A stretch of DNA of 12,380 nucleotides from Dehalococcoidia bacterium (GTDB lineage: Bacteria; Chloroflexota; Dehalococcoidia; GIF9; AB-539-J10): assembly GCA_023129815.1 (NCBI GenBank), contig JAGMBH010000038.1, positions 1 through 12,380 of the forward strand, given 5' to 3'. Of the stretch, positions 5,825 through 11,881 are shown in pieces (positions within the stretch are counted from its first letter, which is position 1; each line of letters opens with the position of its first letter). Position numbers and translations under genes: made by a program. The notes under the pieces were generated by a model that saw only the letters and a list, made by a program, of their open reading frames with translations, searched no databases and was not told where the DNA came from.

Positions 5825-6496
5825 CTAGCTAAGTTTGGCCGCCAAATTATATATTTTATCCACAACTTGCTTTAGGCTAAGTTTTTCTGTATCAATGATT
5901 ATAGCATTGGCAGCAGGCTTAAGTGGTGAAATAGTGCGGTGGGTATCAATGTCATCGCGCCTCTCGAGGTCAGCAAGAGTAGCATCGTAATCTACCTTCT
6001 CTCCTCGCTCCAGTAATTCCTTATACCTGCGATTAGCTCTCTCTTCGACAGAAGCAACCAAGAAAATCTTTAGTTCCGCCCAGGGTAAAACCACCGTGCC
6101 AATGTCTCTGCCTGCCATTATCACTTTCCCTCGCTGGGCTACCACCTGCTGTTCTGATACCATCATCTGGCGCACCCCGGCTACCTTCGATATCAAGGAA
6201 ACTTGCTCCTCTATCTCGGGGCAAAGTAGCTCAGCAGAAACATCTTTACCATCAATAAGAGGGAAGAGATATCCTTCTTGATGTGAAACGAAATCAAATT
6301 TAGTTATACCAGCGAGCTGAGAAAGCTCTTTTTCATTGGTAGGCGGAATGCCAAATTTAAGTGCTTTCCAAGTAAAGGCGCGATACATAAGGCCAGTATC
6401 AAAGAAAACATAATCAAGTTTTTTAGCTAGTAATGAGCCCACACTGCTCTTGCCTACTGCTACCGGGCCATCTATGGCAATTAGCGACAACTTCAA
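5825..6496 (-). CDS. cmk: (d)CMP kinase
   Basis: Phosphorylates CMP and dCMP to the diphosphates using ATP; cytoplasmic pyrimidine salvage and dNTP supply. From the chosen start it is 223 residues, normal for bacterial Cmk. Motifs: P-loop GPVAVGKSS (10-18), FFDTGLMYRAFTW (31-43), AGRDIGTVVLP (128-138), VEERANRRYKEL (150-161) and RDDIDTHRTISPLKPAANA (180-198). The frame opens further to a TTG at 6526, but that lies inside a promoter-like sequence and adds an atypical MAQNDKIGNN extension. TTG 6496 gives the usual N-terminus just before LIAIDGP and has AGGA about 7 nt upstream. The start is the least certain part of the call; TTG 6490 is another option. It heads the cmk-plsC-ispH set, though a gap of about 200 bp with repeats separates it from plsC. 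Confidence 0.93.
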   Translation of the reverse strand: MKLSLIAIDGPVAVGKSSVGSLLAKKLDYVFFDTGLMYRAFTWKALKFGIPPTNEKELSQLAGITKFDFVSHQEGYLFPLIDGKDVSAELLCPEIEEQVSLISKVAGVRQMMVSEQQVVAQRGKVIMAGRDIGTVVLPWAELKIFLVASVEERANRRYKELLERGEKVDYDATLADLERRDDIDTHRTISPLKPAANAIIIDTEKLSLKQVVDKIYNLAAKLS

Positions 6497-6506
6497 ATTG
6501 TTTCCT

Positions 6507-6534
6507 ATCTTATCATTCTGGGCCAAGCTGTCAA
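6507..6534 (-). promoter_or_regulatory. Candidate sigma70-type promoter for cmk
   Basis: On the minus strand TTGACA (6534-6529), a 16-nt spacer and TAAGAT (6512-6507), with TG one base before the -10 (extended -10). The -35 is perfect and the -10 matches four of six. The predicted start of transcription, near 6500, leaves almost no 5' leader before TTG 6496. Confidence 0.5.
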
Positions 6535-6565
6535 GGCAAAATTATTTGAGGTGTTTATTTTGTCA

Positions 6566-6628
6566 CCCTCACCTTATTCCTCTCTTGTAAGGAAAAGAGA
6601 CTTCATTACATGAGAGGTTAGGTGAGGG
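6566..6628. repeat. 63-bp nested imperfect palindrome
   Basis: CCCTCACCT (6566-6574) pairs with AGGTGAGGG (6620-6628), CCTCTC (6579-6584) with GAGAGG (6612-6617), and TGTAA (6586-6590) with TTACA (6606-6610), leaving a 15-nt loop. It could form a long hairpin in either strand's transcript. It resembles a small non-coding mobile repeat; I see no transposase. Confidence 0.65.
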
Positions 6629-6802
6629 ATTCTTCGCGGAGCTTATCTGGGTGAGCTGAAGCTCTGAATGGAGTGACGAGGAGATTCTTCGGTAGCTTCG
6701 CTCCCTCAAAATGACAACCCTCCTTTGTCACCCTGAACGGAGTGAAGGGTCTCTGGGATTCTTCGCTGCGCTCAGAATGACAGGGGGAGGCTCAGAATGA
6801 CA
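6628..6802. repeat. Dense cluster of GATTCTTCGC...CTCAGAATGACA repeats
   Basis: A half unit GATTCTTCGCGGAGC (6628-6642); a unit at 6681-6716 ending AAAATGACA; a reversed variant TGTCACCCTGAACGGAGTGA at 6726 running to GGGTCT at 6752; a near-canonical unit at 6757-6782 (GATTCTTCGCTGCGCTCAGA then ATGACA); and a half unit GGCTCAGAATGACA ending at 6802. Units occur in both orientations. Confidence 0.75.
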
Positions 6803-6888
6803 GTAAGCGAAGGGCTCAGAGCTTACATGCAGAGTGGCAAAACGGCCTCAATTTATTTGAAAAAATTATATAAATGGATGGCAAAGTA

Positions 6889-6918
6889 TTGACATAGTAT
6901 TCTAGATGCATATATTAT
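6889..6918 (+). promoter_or_regulatory. Candidate sigma70-type promoter of the liv operon
   Basis: A perfect -35 TTGACA (6889-6894). For the -10, TATTAT at 6913-6918 (18-nt spacer) or TATATT at 6911-6916 (16-nt spacer) each matches five of six. This is the best promoter candidate in the window and predicts an untranslated leader of about 260 nt before livK. Confidence 0.6.
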
Positions 6919-6972
6919 AAGTATTTAAACTTAGCTCATGGCAACAAGAGAGAGTGGAGGGTGTTTAGAAAT

Positions 6973-7020
6973 GTAGTGCGGGGCTTTAGCCCCGTGCACG
7001 ACCCTAAAGGGGCGCACTAC
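6973..7020. repeat. 48-bp clover-like palindromic repeat, copy 2
   Basis: Same layout as copy 1: GTAGTGCG, hairpin GGGC-TTTA-GCCC, CGTGCACG, hairpin ACCC-TAAA-GGGG, CGCACTAC. The first hairpin has a compensated change relative to copy 1 (A-T pair replaced by G-C). The last position of the second hairpin is changed without compensation. It lies inside the predicted liv operon leader, so it would be transcribed. Confidence 0.9.
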
Positions 7021-7126
7021 GAAAATTTTGGGGTGAATGGGTAGTAAAGCTGAATGAGGCAAATCTAGTTTTGGATCTGGGGCAAAATTAAACAGCCTAG
7101 TGAGGTTGCTAAAGGAGGTGGTGTCT

Positions 7127-7171
7127 ATGGATGTAGATAGGTTGGGATGTAAGATGCTAAATCAGGAATAA
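7127..7171 (+). CDS. Possible 14-residue leader peptide upstream of livK
   Basis: ATG 7127 follows AAAGGAGGT (7111-7119) at ideal spacing and reads MDVDRLGCKMLNQE before TAA at 7169-7171, only 17 nt before the livK ATG. The Shine-Dalgarno is as strong as that of livK, which is more than expected by chance for so short an ORF. The peptide has no run of Leu, Ile or Val codons, so a classical amino-acid attenuator is not supported. It may couple ribosome loading to livK, or be fortuitous. Confidence 0.4.
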   Translation: MDVDRLGCKMLNQE

Positions 7172-7188
7172 AGTAAAAGGAGGTAAAA

Positions 7189-8490
7189 ATGAAGAAGGTT
7201 AAGTTGGGATTGCTTTTGGGGTTGGTTGTGGTGTTAGTAGCGGCATTTGCTTTACCTGGCTGTGCGCCAGAAGTCGCTCCACCAGAGGAAGAGGAAGAGG
7301 AAGAGGTTCCTACAGGTCCCATCAAGATTGGCATTAACTTCCCACTGACGGGAGCCAAAGCCAACTTCGGGACGATGGACTGGCTATCAATCCAGCTGGC
7401 ATATGCTAAGTTTGGTGTTGAGGAAGTAGGTGGTAGGCCAATCAGGTTTGTAATCGAGGATAACCGAGGAGACCCGGCAACGGCCAAATCTGCTTTTGAG
7501 AAGTTGGCTACCCTGGATGAGGCTGATGTAGTGCTGGGAGGTTATACCAGCTCTTGTGGTGTGGTTCAGGCTGCGGCGGCTAACGACCTCAAGGTTCCTT
7601 TCCTTATTTGCAATAGCTCCAAAGATGCCATCACCATGGAAGGTTGGGAATGGGTATTCTCCGGCGCTAGAGTGCCGGCATCCCACTATGGCGACAACAT
7701 GTGGCCGATGATAGACGAAGTGCTCATGCCAGGGGGGGTGTCGAAGGTAGCCCTGTTTTATGAGATGACTGACTGGGGTACTAGCTCGGCAGAGGCTCTG
7801 CGCGCTAACTTTGAGGCTAGAGGTATTGAGCTTGTCTATGACGAACCATATGACTCTGATGCCATAGACCTTAAGCCTATGCTGGCGGCGGTAAAGGCGG
7901 CTAAGCCGGACATGATTATGGCCGTTTCTTACCTTATGGATGCCTCGCTGATCGCCAGACAGGCGGGGGAGCTAAGGCTCAATGTTCTGTGTTTTATGGG
8001 TCAGGCGGGAGGCTATACCATGCCTGAGTTCGTGGTCAATGCTGGTGAGAATGCTAATTATATCCTCACCACGGCACTCTGGAGTCCATTTGCTCCTTGG
8101 GAAGGCGAGCTGGCTGGTGTGAAGTGGACTAATCAAGAATATTACGAAGGCTATCTAGGGTCCTATGGTGCCGAGCCTGATTACCATGGAGCCCAGGGTT
8201 TTGCTCAATGGATGATATGTCTGGATGCCCTGCTGAGGATTGACGCCGCCGGGGAGACCATTAACCGGGAGACCATCCGAGAGGCTCTCACGGAGACCAA
8301 GCTGATGACAACCATGGGTCTGATAGAGCATAAAGATTGGTGCGACGATATGGGACACTGCTACACCAATCAGGGCTTGCCTGTTACCTACGTCACGCAG
8401 TGGCAAAACCTGGTACAAGAGTGGGTCTGGCCTGTAGAGGCAAAATCAGCTGATTATATCTTTCCTGTTCCTAAGTGGGAAGAAAGGTAA
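7189..8490 (+). CDS. livK: Branched-chain amino acid-type ABC transporter substrate-binding lipoprotein
   Basis: Extracytoplasmic solute receptor of a HAAT-family importer. 433 residues, at the longer end for this family. A lipoprotein signal peptide MKKVKLGLLLGLVVVLVAAF is followed by lipobox LPGC with Cys25 as the lipidation site. An acidic tether of seven consecutive Glu (33-39) leads into the type I periplasmic-binding fold, which begins GPIKIGINFPLTGAKANFG (43-61) and includes the hinge region VVLGGYTSSCGVVQAAAA. ATG 7189 has AAAAGGAGGT just upstream. First structural gene of the liv operon; a hairpin separates it from livH. The ligand cannot be assigned: relatives bind Leu/Ile/Val, amides, urea, or aromatic and other organic acids, and the adjacent MmgE/PrpD gene leaves a non-amino-acid substrate open. 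Confidence 0.92.
   Translation: MKKVKLGLLLGLVVVLVAAFALPGCAPEVAPPEEEEEEEVPTGPIKIGINFPLTGAKANFGTMDWLSIQLAYAKFGVEEVGGRPIRFVIEDNRGDPATAKSAFEKLATLDEADVVLGGYTSSCGVVQAAAANDLKVPFLICNSSKDAITMEGWEWVFSGARVPASHYGDNMWPMIDEVLMPGGVSKVALFYEMTDWGTSSAEALRANFEARGIELVYDEPYDSDAIDLKPMLAAVKAAKPDMIMAVSYLMDASLIARQAGELRLNVLCFMGQAGGYTMPEFVVNAGENANYILTTALWSPFAPWEGELAGVKWTNQEYYEGYLGSYGAEPDYHGAQGFAQWMICLDALLRIDAAGETINRETIREALTETKLMTTMGLIEHKDWCDDMGHCYTNQGLPVTYVTQWQNLVQEWVWPVEAKSADYIFPVPKWEER
7285..7305 (+). repeat. GAGGAA hexanucleotide microsatellite coding Glu7
   Basis: Alternating GAG and GAA codons encode seven Glu in the livK tether, just after the lipidated cysteine. Acidic or Pro/Glu-rich tethers are common in surface lipoproteins. 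The repeat could vary in length by slippage in 6-bp steps without breaking the frame. Confidence 0.7.
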
Positions 8491-8494
8491 TGAA

Positions 8495-8520
8495 AGTAGG
8501 GGGGTTTTAACCCCCCTACT
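8495..8520 (+). promoter_or_regulatory. Perfect GC-rich hairpin between livK and livH
   Basis: AGTAGGGGGG (8495-8504), loop TTTTAA, CCCCCCTACT (8511-8520), four bases after the livK stop and about 22 bases before livH. No T-run follows (CTTCAAAA), so it is not a full terminator. In transporter operons such hairpins typically protect the 3' end of the receptor message or partly stop transcription, giving more receptor than permease. Confidence 0.8.
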
Positions 8521-8542
8521 CTTCAAAAGGTGGTAAATTAAT

Positions 8543-9418
8543 ATGGCTTTATTTGGTCAGACAATTATTTGTGGCTTCTTGATGGGAGGCGTTTATGCTG
8601 TTATTGCCATTGGCATGACCTTGATACTGGGGGTGATGAAAATTATCAACATTGGCCACGGGCACTTAATGATGGTGGCCATGTATGTTTGCTTTGCTCT
8701 GTTCACATCCCTCGGGCTCCACCCTTATATCGCTATGTTTGTCGCTATGCCCTGCCTCTTTGGTATTGGTTATTTGCTGCAGAGATACTCTATCCATCGT
8801 GTTCGCTTCGTTGATACCATTCTACCCCAGACTCAGGTGCTGTTAACTCTGGCCATTGGTCTTGTTTTTGTTGAGATCATCAGAGTTATCTTTAAATCTG
8901 ACTTCCGCTCTGTCTATACGCCGTTTTCTTCCAAGTGCCTTTACATTGGTGATATGTCGATCAGTCTTCCCCAGCTAATTAGTTTTGGCATTGCTATGGC
9001 TTTTGTTGCTGGTCTCCATATCCTGCTTACCAGGACTGATTTTGGCCGCTCAATTCGGGCGACCGCTCAGGACCTGGATGCGGCAAAATATATGGGGGTT
9101 GATGCCCTGCGGGTCTCCAGTCTTACTTTTGGCTTGGGTATGGCTCTGGCTGCTGCCGGGGGGGCTTTGTTGCTGCCCATATTTTATCTCTTTCCCGATA
9201 TCGGCGTTCCTTTTACCATTAAAGCCCTTATCATCACCATTCTCGGGGGTGCTGGAAGCACTGTGGGGGCTCTTTCCGGTGGCTTGGTTTTTGGCATGGC
9301 GGAATCCCTGGGTGCTGTTTATTGGGCCCCGGGATATAAGGATGTTGTGGGCTTCGTCATCTTTCTTCTTGTCCTCTTGTTCATGCCTGGCGGGCTCAAA
9401 ACAGTAATTAAGAGGTGA
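8543..9418 (+). CDS. livH: Branched-chain amino acid-type ABC transporter permease LivH
   Basis: One of two membrane subunits forming the translocation pore of the HAAT importer. 291 residues, a usual length, with about eight hydrophobic segments. Family markers: GFLMGGVYAVIAIGMTLILG (11-30), VMKIINIGHGHLMM (31-44), the cytoplasmic loop FGRSIRATAQDLDAAKYMGV (167-186) that contacts the ATPases, ILGGAGSTVGALSGGLVFG (233-251) and the C-terminal LLFMPGGL (278-285). ATG 8543 follows an AAAGGTGG ribosome binding site. Only 4 bp separate it from livM, and the livM Shine-Dalgarno overlaps its stop codon. Substrate identity is not readable from the permease. Confidence 0.94.
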   Translation: MALFGQTIICGFLMGGVYAVIAIGMTLILGVMKIINIGHGHLMMVAMYVCFALFTSLGLHPYIAMFVAMPCLFGIGYLLQRYSIHRVRFVDTILPQTQVLLTLAIGLVFVEIIRVIFKSDFRSVYTPFSSKCLYIGDMSISLPQLISFGIAMAFVAGLHILLTRTDFGRSIRATAQDLDAAKYMGVDALRVSSLTFGLGMALAAAGGALLLPIFYLFPDIGVPFTIKALIITILGGAGSTVGALSGGLVFGMAESLGAVYWAPGYKDVVGFVIFLLVLLFMPGGLKTVIKR

Positions 9419-9422
9419 CATA

Positions 9423-10385
9423 ATGGCAAAAAAGAGTTGGTTTTTACCGGCAATCTTGGGGATAGTGGCTATAGCCCTTCCCCCCTTTTTAGGCGGTTAT
9501 TTTCAGCATATACTCATCCTGGTAATGATGTGGGTAGCCATGGCCACGGGCTGGAACCTACTGGGAGGATACTGCGGGCAAGCATCCCTGGGGAGTGCTG
9601 CCTTCTTTGGCTTAGGAGCCTATGGAGCCGGGATGCTTTATCTTCACTGGGGTATATCACCCTGGTGGGGGGTGATAGCGGGACCCCTTTTGGCCATCGT
9701 GGTGGCCATTCCTATTGGACTGGTTACTTTCCGTCTGCGTGGTGGCTATTTTGTCCTGTCTATGTTGGCAGTATGCGAGACAATCCGGATAATATTCCTT
9801 AACTGGGTGGAAATGAGTGCTGGACCACTGGGCATAGTAATTGAGCGCACCTGGGGTATGGAGAAATTGCCCTATTATTACATGGTCCTGGCAATAGCGG
9901 CCTTGAGCCTTTATGTTGTTTATCGCCTGATGAAGTCCAAGTTTGGCTATTACTTTGTCTCCATCAGAGAAGACCAAGATGCTGCTGAAGGTCTGGGGAT
10001 TCCCAGCACTAAATATAAGATGTATGCTCTTATTCCCTGTGCCGGCATTATCGGGCTGGCGGGAGCGTTTTACATGAATTATATGGCCTTTATTGAGCCT
10101 AACACGGTATTCCCTTTAATAATATCAGCAACGATGATCCTGTCGGTAATGCTGGGAGGGCCTGGTACCTTCTGGGGGCCGGCTCTCGGGGCAACCATCT
10201 TTGTCCTCCTTAGCGAGTTGCTGCGCGCCTTCGCCGGGCCGGTGATAGGAACGATACACTATTTGATATTTGCCTTAATTTTAGTTTTGGTAATCATGTT
10301 TCTTCCCAACGGAATTGCCGGTGAGGGGGATAAGATAAAGCGCCTCTTCCGTGGTAAAAAGCCAGTATATGTCGGAGGTGAATAA
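9423..10385 (+). CDS. livM: Branched-chain amino acid-type ABC transporter permease LivM
   Basis: Second permease of the importer, pairing with LivH. 320 residues, common for LivM. Hydrophobic segments are spread through the protein. Diagnostic motifs are WNLLGGYCGQASLGSAAFFG (44-63), LRGGYFVLSMLAVCETIRII (105-124), the ATPase-contact loop SIREDQDAAEGLGI (180-193), VMLGGPGTFWGPALGA (242-257) and a C-terminal IMFLPNGIAG (291-300). ATG 9423 uses GAGGTG, which overlaps the livH stop, so translation is probably coupled. livG follows after 2 bp, with the GGAGGTGA for livG lying within the livM 3' end. Confidence 0.94.
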   Translation: MAKKSWFLPAILGIVAIALPPFLGGYFQHILILVMMWVAMATGWNLLGGYCGQASLGSAAFFGLGAYGAGMLYLHWGISPWWGVIAGPLLAIVVAIPIGLVTFRLRGGYFVLSMLAVCETIRIIFLNWVEMSAGPLGIVIERTWGMEKLPYYYMVLAIAALSLYVVYRLMKSKFGYYFVSIREDQDAAEGLGIPSTKYKMYALIPCAGIIGLAGAFYMNYMAFIEPNTVFPLIISATMILSVMLGGPGTFWGPALGATIFVLLSELLRAFAGPVIGTIHYLIFALILVLVIMFLPNGIAGEGDKIKRLFRGKKPVYVGGE

Positions 10386-10387
10386 AA

Positions 10388-11116
10388 ATGGCCTATTTGG
10401 ATATTAACCATGTAGTAAGGAAATTTGGTGGTTTGGTGGCCGTCAATGATATAACTGTGGGTCTAGAGCAAGGAGAGATTTTTGGCCTCATTGGTCCCAA
10501 TGGCTCGGGCAAGACCACCCTGTTCAACACCATAAATAATTACTATCCGGCAAATAGCGGGGAGATTATTTTCAAAGGGATACCAATCACGCGCATGTCC
10601 ACTCACGAGATTTGTCGGCTAGGTATTGGCCGGACCTTTCAGGTGGTTAAGCCGCTGAAGCGCATGACAGTCTTGGAAAATGTCATGGCGGGAGCCTTCT
10701 TGCGAACGAATAGTGCTACCAAAGCCAGGGACAAAGCTCTGGAGATTGTAGATTTTTGTGAGCTTATGCAGCGGAAAGATATGCCAGCCAAGAGTTTGCC
10801 TATCGCCGATAAGAAAAGGATGGAGATAGCCCGTAGTTTGGCTGGAGACCCTGAGTTAATACTACTCGATGAGACCGCGGCCGGGCTAAATCTTAAGGAG
10901 ATAGATGCAGCTATGGTAATCGTGAAGAAGATTCGAGATAAGGGGATAACTTGCTTCGTGGTAGAGCATGTGATGAAGTTTCTCATGGGCATTTCGGATA
11001 GAGTGATGTGTATCAATTTTGGTGCGGAGATAGCCAGAGGGACGCCAAAGGAGATGTCCAGGCATCCTGAAGTGATTAAAGCTTATCTGGGAGAGGAATA
11101 TGTTAAAGGTAAATAA
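10388..11116 (+). CDS. livG: Branched-chain amino acid-type ABC transporter ATP-binding protein LivG
   Basis: Cytoplasmic ATPase subunit, expected to dimerise with LivF and drive LivH/LivM. 242 residues. Walker A GPNGSGKTT (36-44), Q-loop RTFQVV with Gln85, Walker B LILLDE (157-162, catalytic Glu162) and H-loop His194 (VEHVMKF) are intact. Odd feature: where LivG proteins usually have an LSxGQ-like signature, this one reads LPIADKKRMEIARSLA (137-152), with no Ser or Gly of the classic motif, and DET replaces DEP after Walker B. Reduced signature motifs exist in some LivG subfamilies, and one degenerate site is tolerated in heterodimeric ABC ATPases. The last 17 bp overlap the start of livF. 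Confidence 0.94.
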   Translation: MAYLDINHVVRKFGGLVAVNDITVGLEQGEIFGLIGPNGSGKTTLFNTINNYYPANSGEIIFKGIPITRMSTHEICRLGIGRTFQVVKPLKRMTVLENVMAGAFLRTNSATKARDKALEIVDFCELMQRKDMPAKSLPIADKKRMEIARSLAGDPELILLDETAAGLNLKEIDAAMVIVKKIRDKGITCFVVEHVMKFLMGISDRVMCINFGAEIARGTPKEMSRHPEVIKAYLGEEYVKGK

Positions 11117-11804
11117 TATCGATGTTTATTATGGGGATGTGCAGGCATTATGGGATATCTCCTTTGAAGTAAAGGAAGGGGAAATCGTGGCCTTGCTGGG
11201 CTCCAACGGTGCCGGCAAGACCACTACCTTGAATACTATCTCGGGATTGTTGCGCCCGAGAAAAGGGAATATCGAATTTCTGGGGCAAGAGCTCACCAAA
11301 CTACCAGCTCATAAGATGGCTAGTTTAGGCATTGCTCATGTCCCTGAAGCGAGAAAGCTGTTTCCTGAAATGACGGTTAAGGAGAATTTGCTCATGGGCT
11401 CCCTGATGCCAGAGGCAAAGGCGAGACGAGAGGAATCTATGGAGCGGGTGTTCACTATTTTCCCCATATTGAAAGAGAGAGCCTGGCAGGCAGCCGGGAC
11501 GCTTTCTGGTGGTGAGTCGCAGATGCTGGCTGTAGGTAGAGGGATAATGGCATGCCCTAAGCTGATGATGATGGATGAGCCTTCCCTGGGGCTGGCACCA
11601 TTTCTGGTAGATGAAGAGTTCAAAGTTATTGAGCGGATTAATCGCGAAGGCATCACTATTTTACTGGTAGAGCAAAATGTGGCCCATGCTTTAAAGGCCT
11701 GCACCCGGGCTTATGTTCTGGAAATTGGCCGCATTACCCTTCAAGGCAAGGGTGAGAAGTTGCTCCATGATAAGCATATCGAAGAGGCTTATCTTGGGAT
11801 TTAA
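11100..11804 (+). CDS. livF: Branched-chain amino acid-type ABC transporter ATP-binding protein LivF
   Basis: Second ATPase subunit of the importer. 234 residues, the normal length. Walker A GSNGAGKTT (34-42), the LivF-typical VPEARKLFPEMTVKENL (81-97, with Glu at the Q-loop position), a canonical signature LSGGESQMLAVGRGIM (135-150), Walker B MMMDEPSLGLAP (157-168) and LLVEQNV (188-194) with Gln at the H-loop position, also typical of LivF. ATG 11100 lies within the livG 3' end and is preceded by GAGAGGA, indicating translational coupling that keeps the two ATPases balanced. It is the last liv gene; a 77-bp gap with a short heptamer repeat and a small hairpin precedes the next gene. Confidence 0.95.
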   Translation: MLKVNNIDVYYGDVQALWDISFEVKEGEIVALLGSNGAGKTTTLNTISGLLRPRKGNIEFLGQELTKLPAHKMASLGIAHVPEARKLFPEMTVKENLLMGSLMPEAKARREESMERVFTIFPILKERAWQAAGTLSGGESQMLAVGRGIMACPKLMMMDEPSLGLAPFLVDEEFKVIERINREGITILLVEQNVAHALKACTRAYVLEIGRITLQGKGEKLLHDKHIEEAYLGI

Positions 11805-11816
11805 GGTTAAGCCCTA

Positions 11817-11844
11817 ATAGCTCACAGCAGTCAGCTGATAACTG
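11817..11844. repeat. Four-unit relative of the 7-bp tandem array
   Basis: Read on the minus strand: CAGTTAT, CAGCTGA, CTGCTGT, GAGCTAT. This is the same unit order as units 4-9 of the array at 1455-1517, with internal units missing. It follows livF by 12 bp. Confidence 0.7.
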
Positions 11845-11849
11845 TAATT

Positions 11850-11865
11850 GCCTGATTTATCAGGC
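11850..11865. other. Small hairpin downstream of livF
   Basis: GCCTGA, loop TTTA, TCAGGC: a perfect 6-bp stem between livF and the MmgE/PrpD gene. There is no following T-run. It could modestly affect transcript ends, but no terminator is supported. Confidence 0.4.
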
Positions 11866-11881
11866 CTCAAGAAGATGGCAA

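Larger units (their letters stand above)
6535..7188. other. Repeat-rich intergenic and leader region upstream of livK
   Basis: In order it holds a 63-bp nested palindrome (6566-6628), a dense run of GATTCTTCGC...CTCAGAATGACA repeats (6628-6802), an AT-rich promoter (6889-6918), the second 48-bp clover-like repeat (6973-7020), a 14-codon ORF with a strong ribosome binding site (7127-7171), and the livK Shine-Dalgarno. No other convincing gene is visible on either strand. Confidence 0.75.

Noticed and set aside
3155..6802. CRISPR array
   Set aside because: The repeats are short palindromes of variable length in both orientations, without regular spacers or cas genes.
7127..7171. Classical branched-chain amino acid attenuator
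   Set aside because: The short ORF has only two Leu and one Val codon, none in a run, and no terminator/antiterminator pair with a T-run is visible before livK.
7125..7686. Minus-strand ORFs opposite the livK start
   Set aside because: The plus strand encodes an unmistakable lipoprotein receptor; the antisense products are low-complexity and have no ribosome binding site evidence.
8495..8520. Intrinsic terminator after livK
   Set aside because: The hairpin is strong but is followed by CTTCAAAA, not a T-run, and the rest of the liv operon lies directly downstream.
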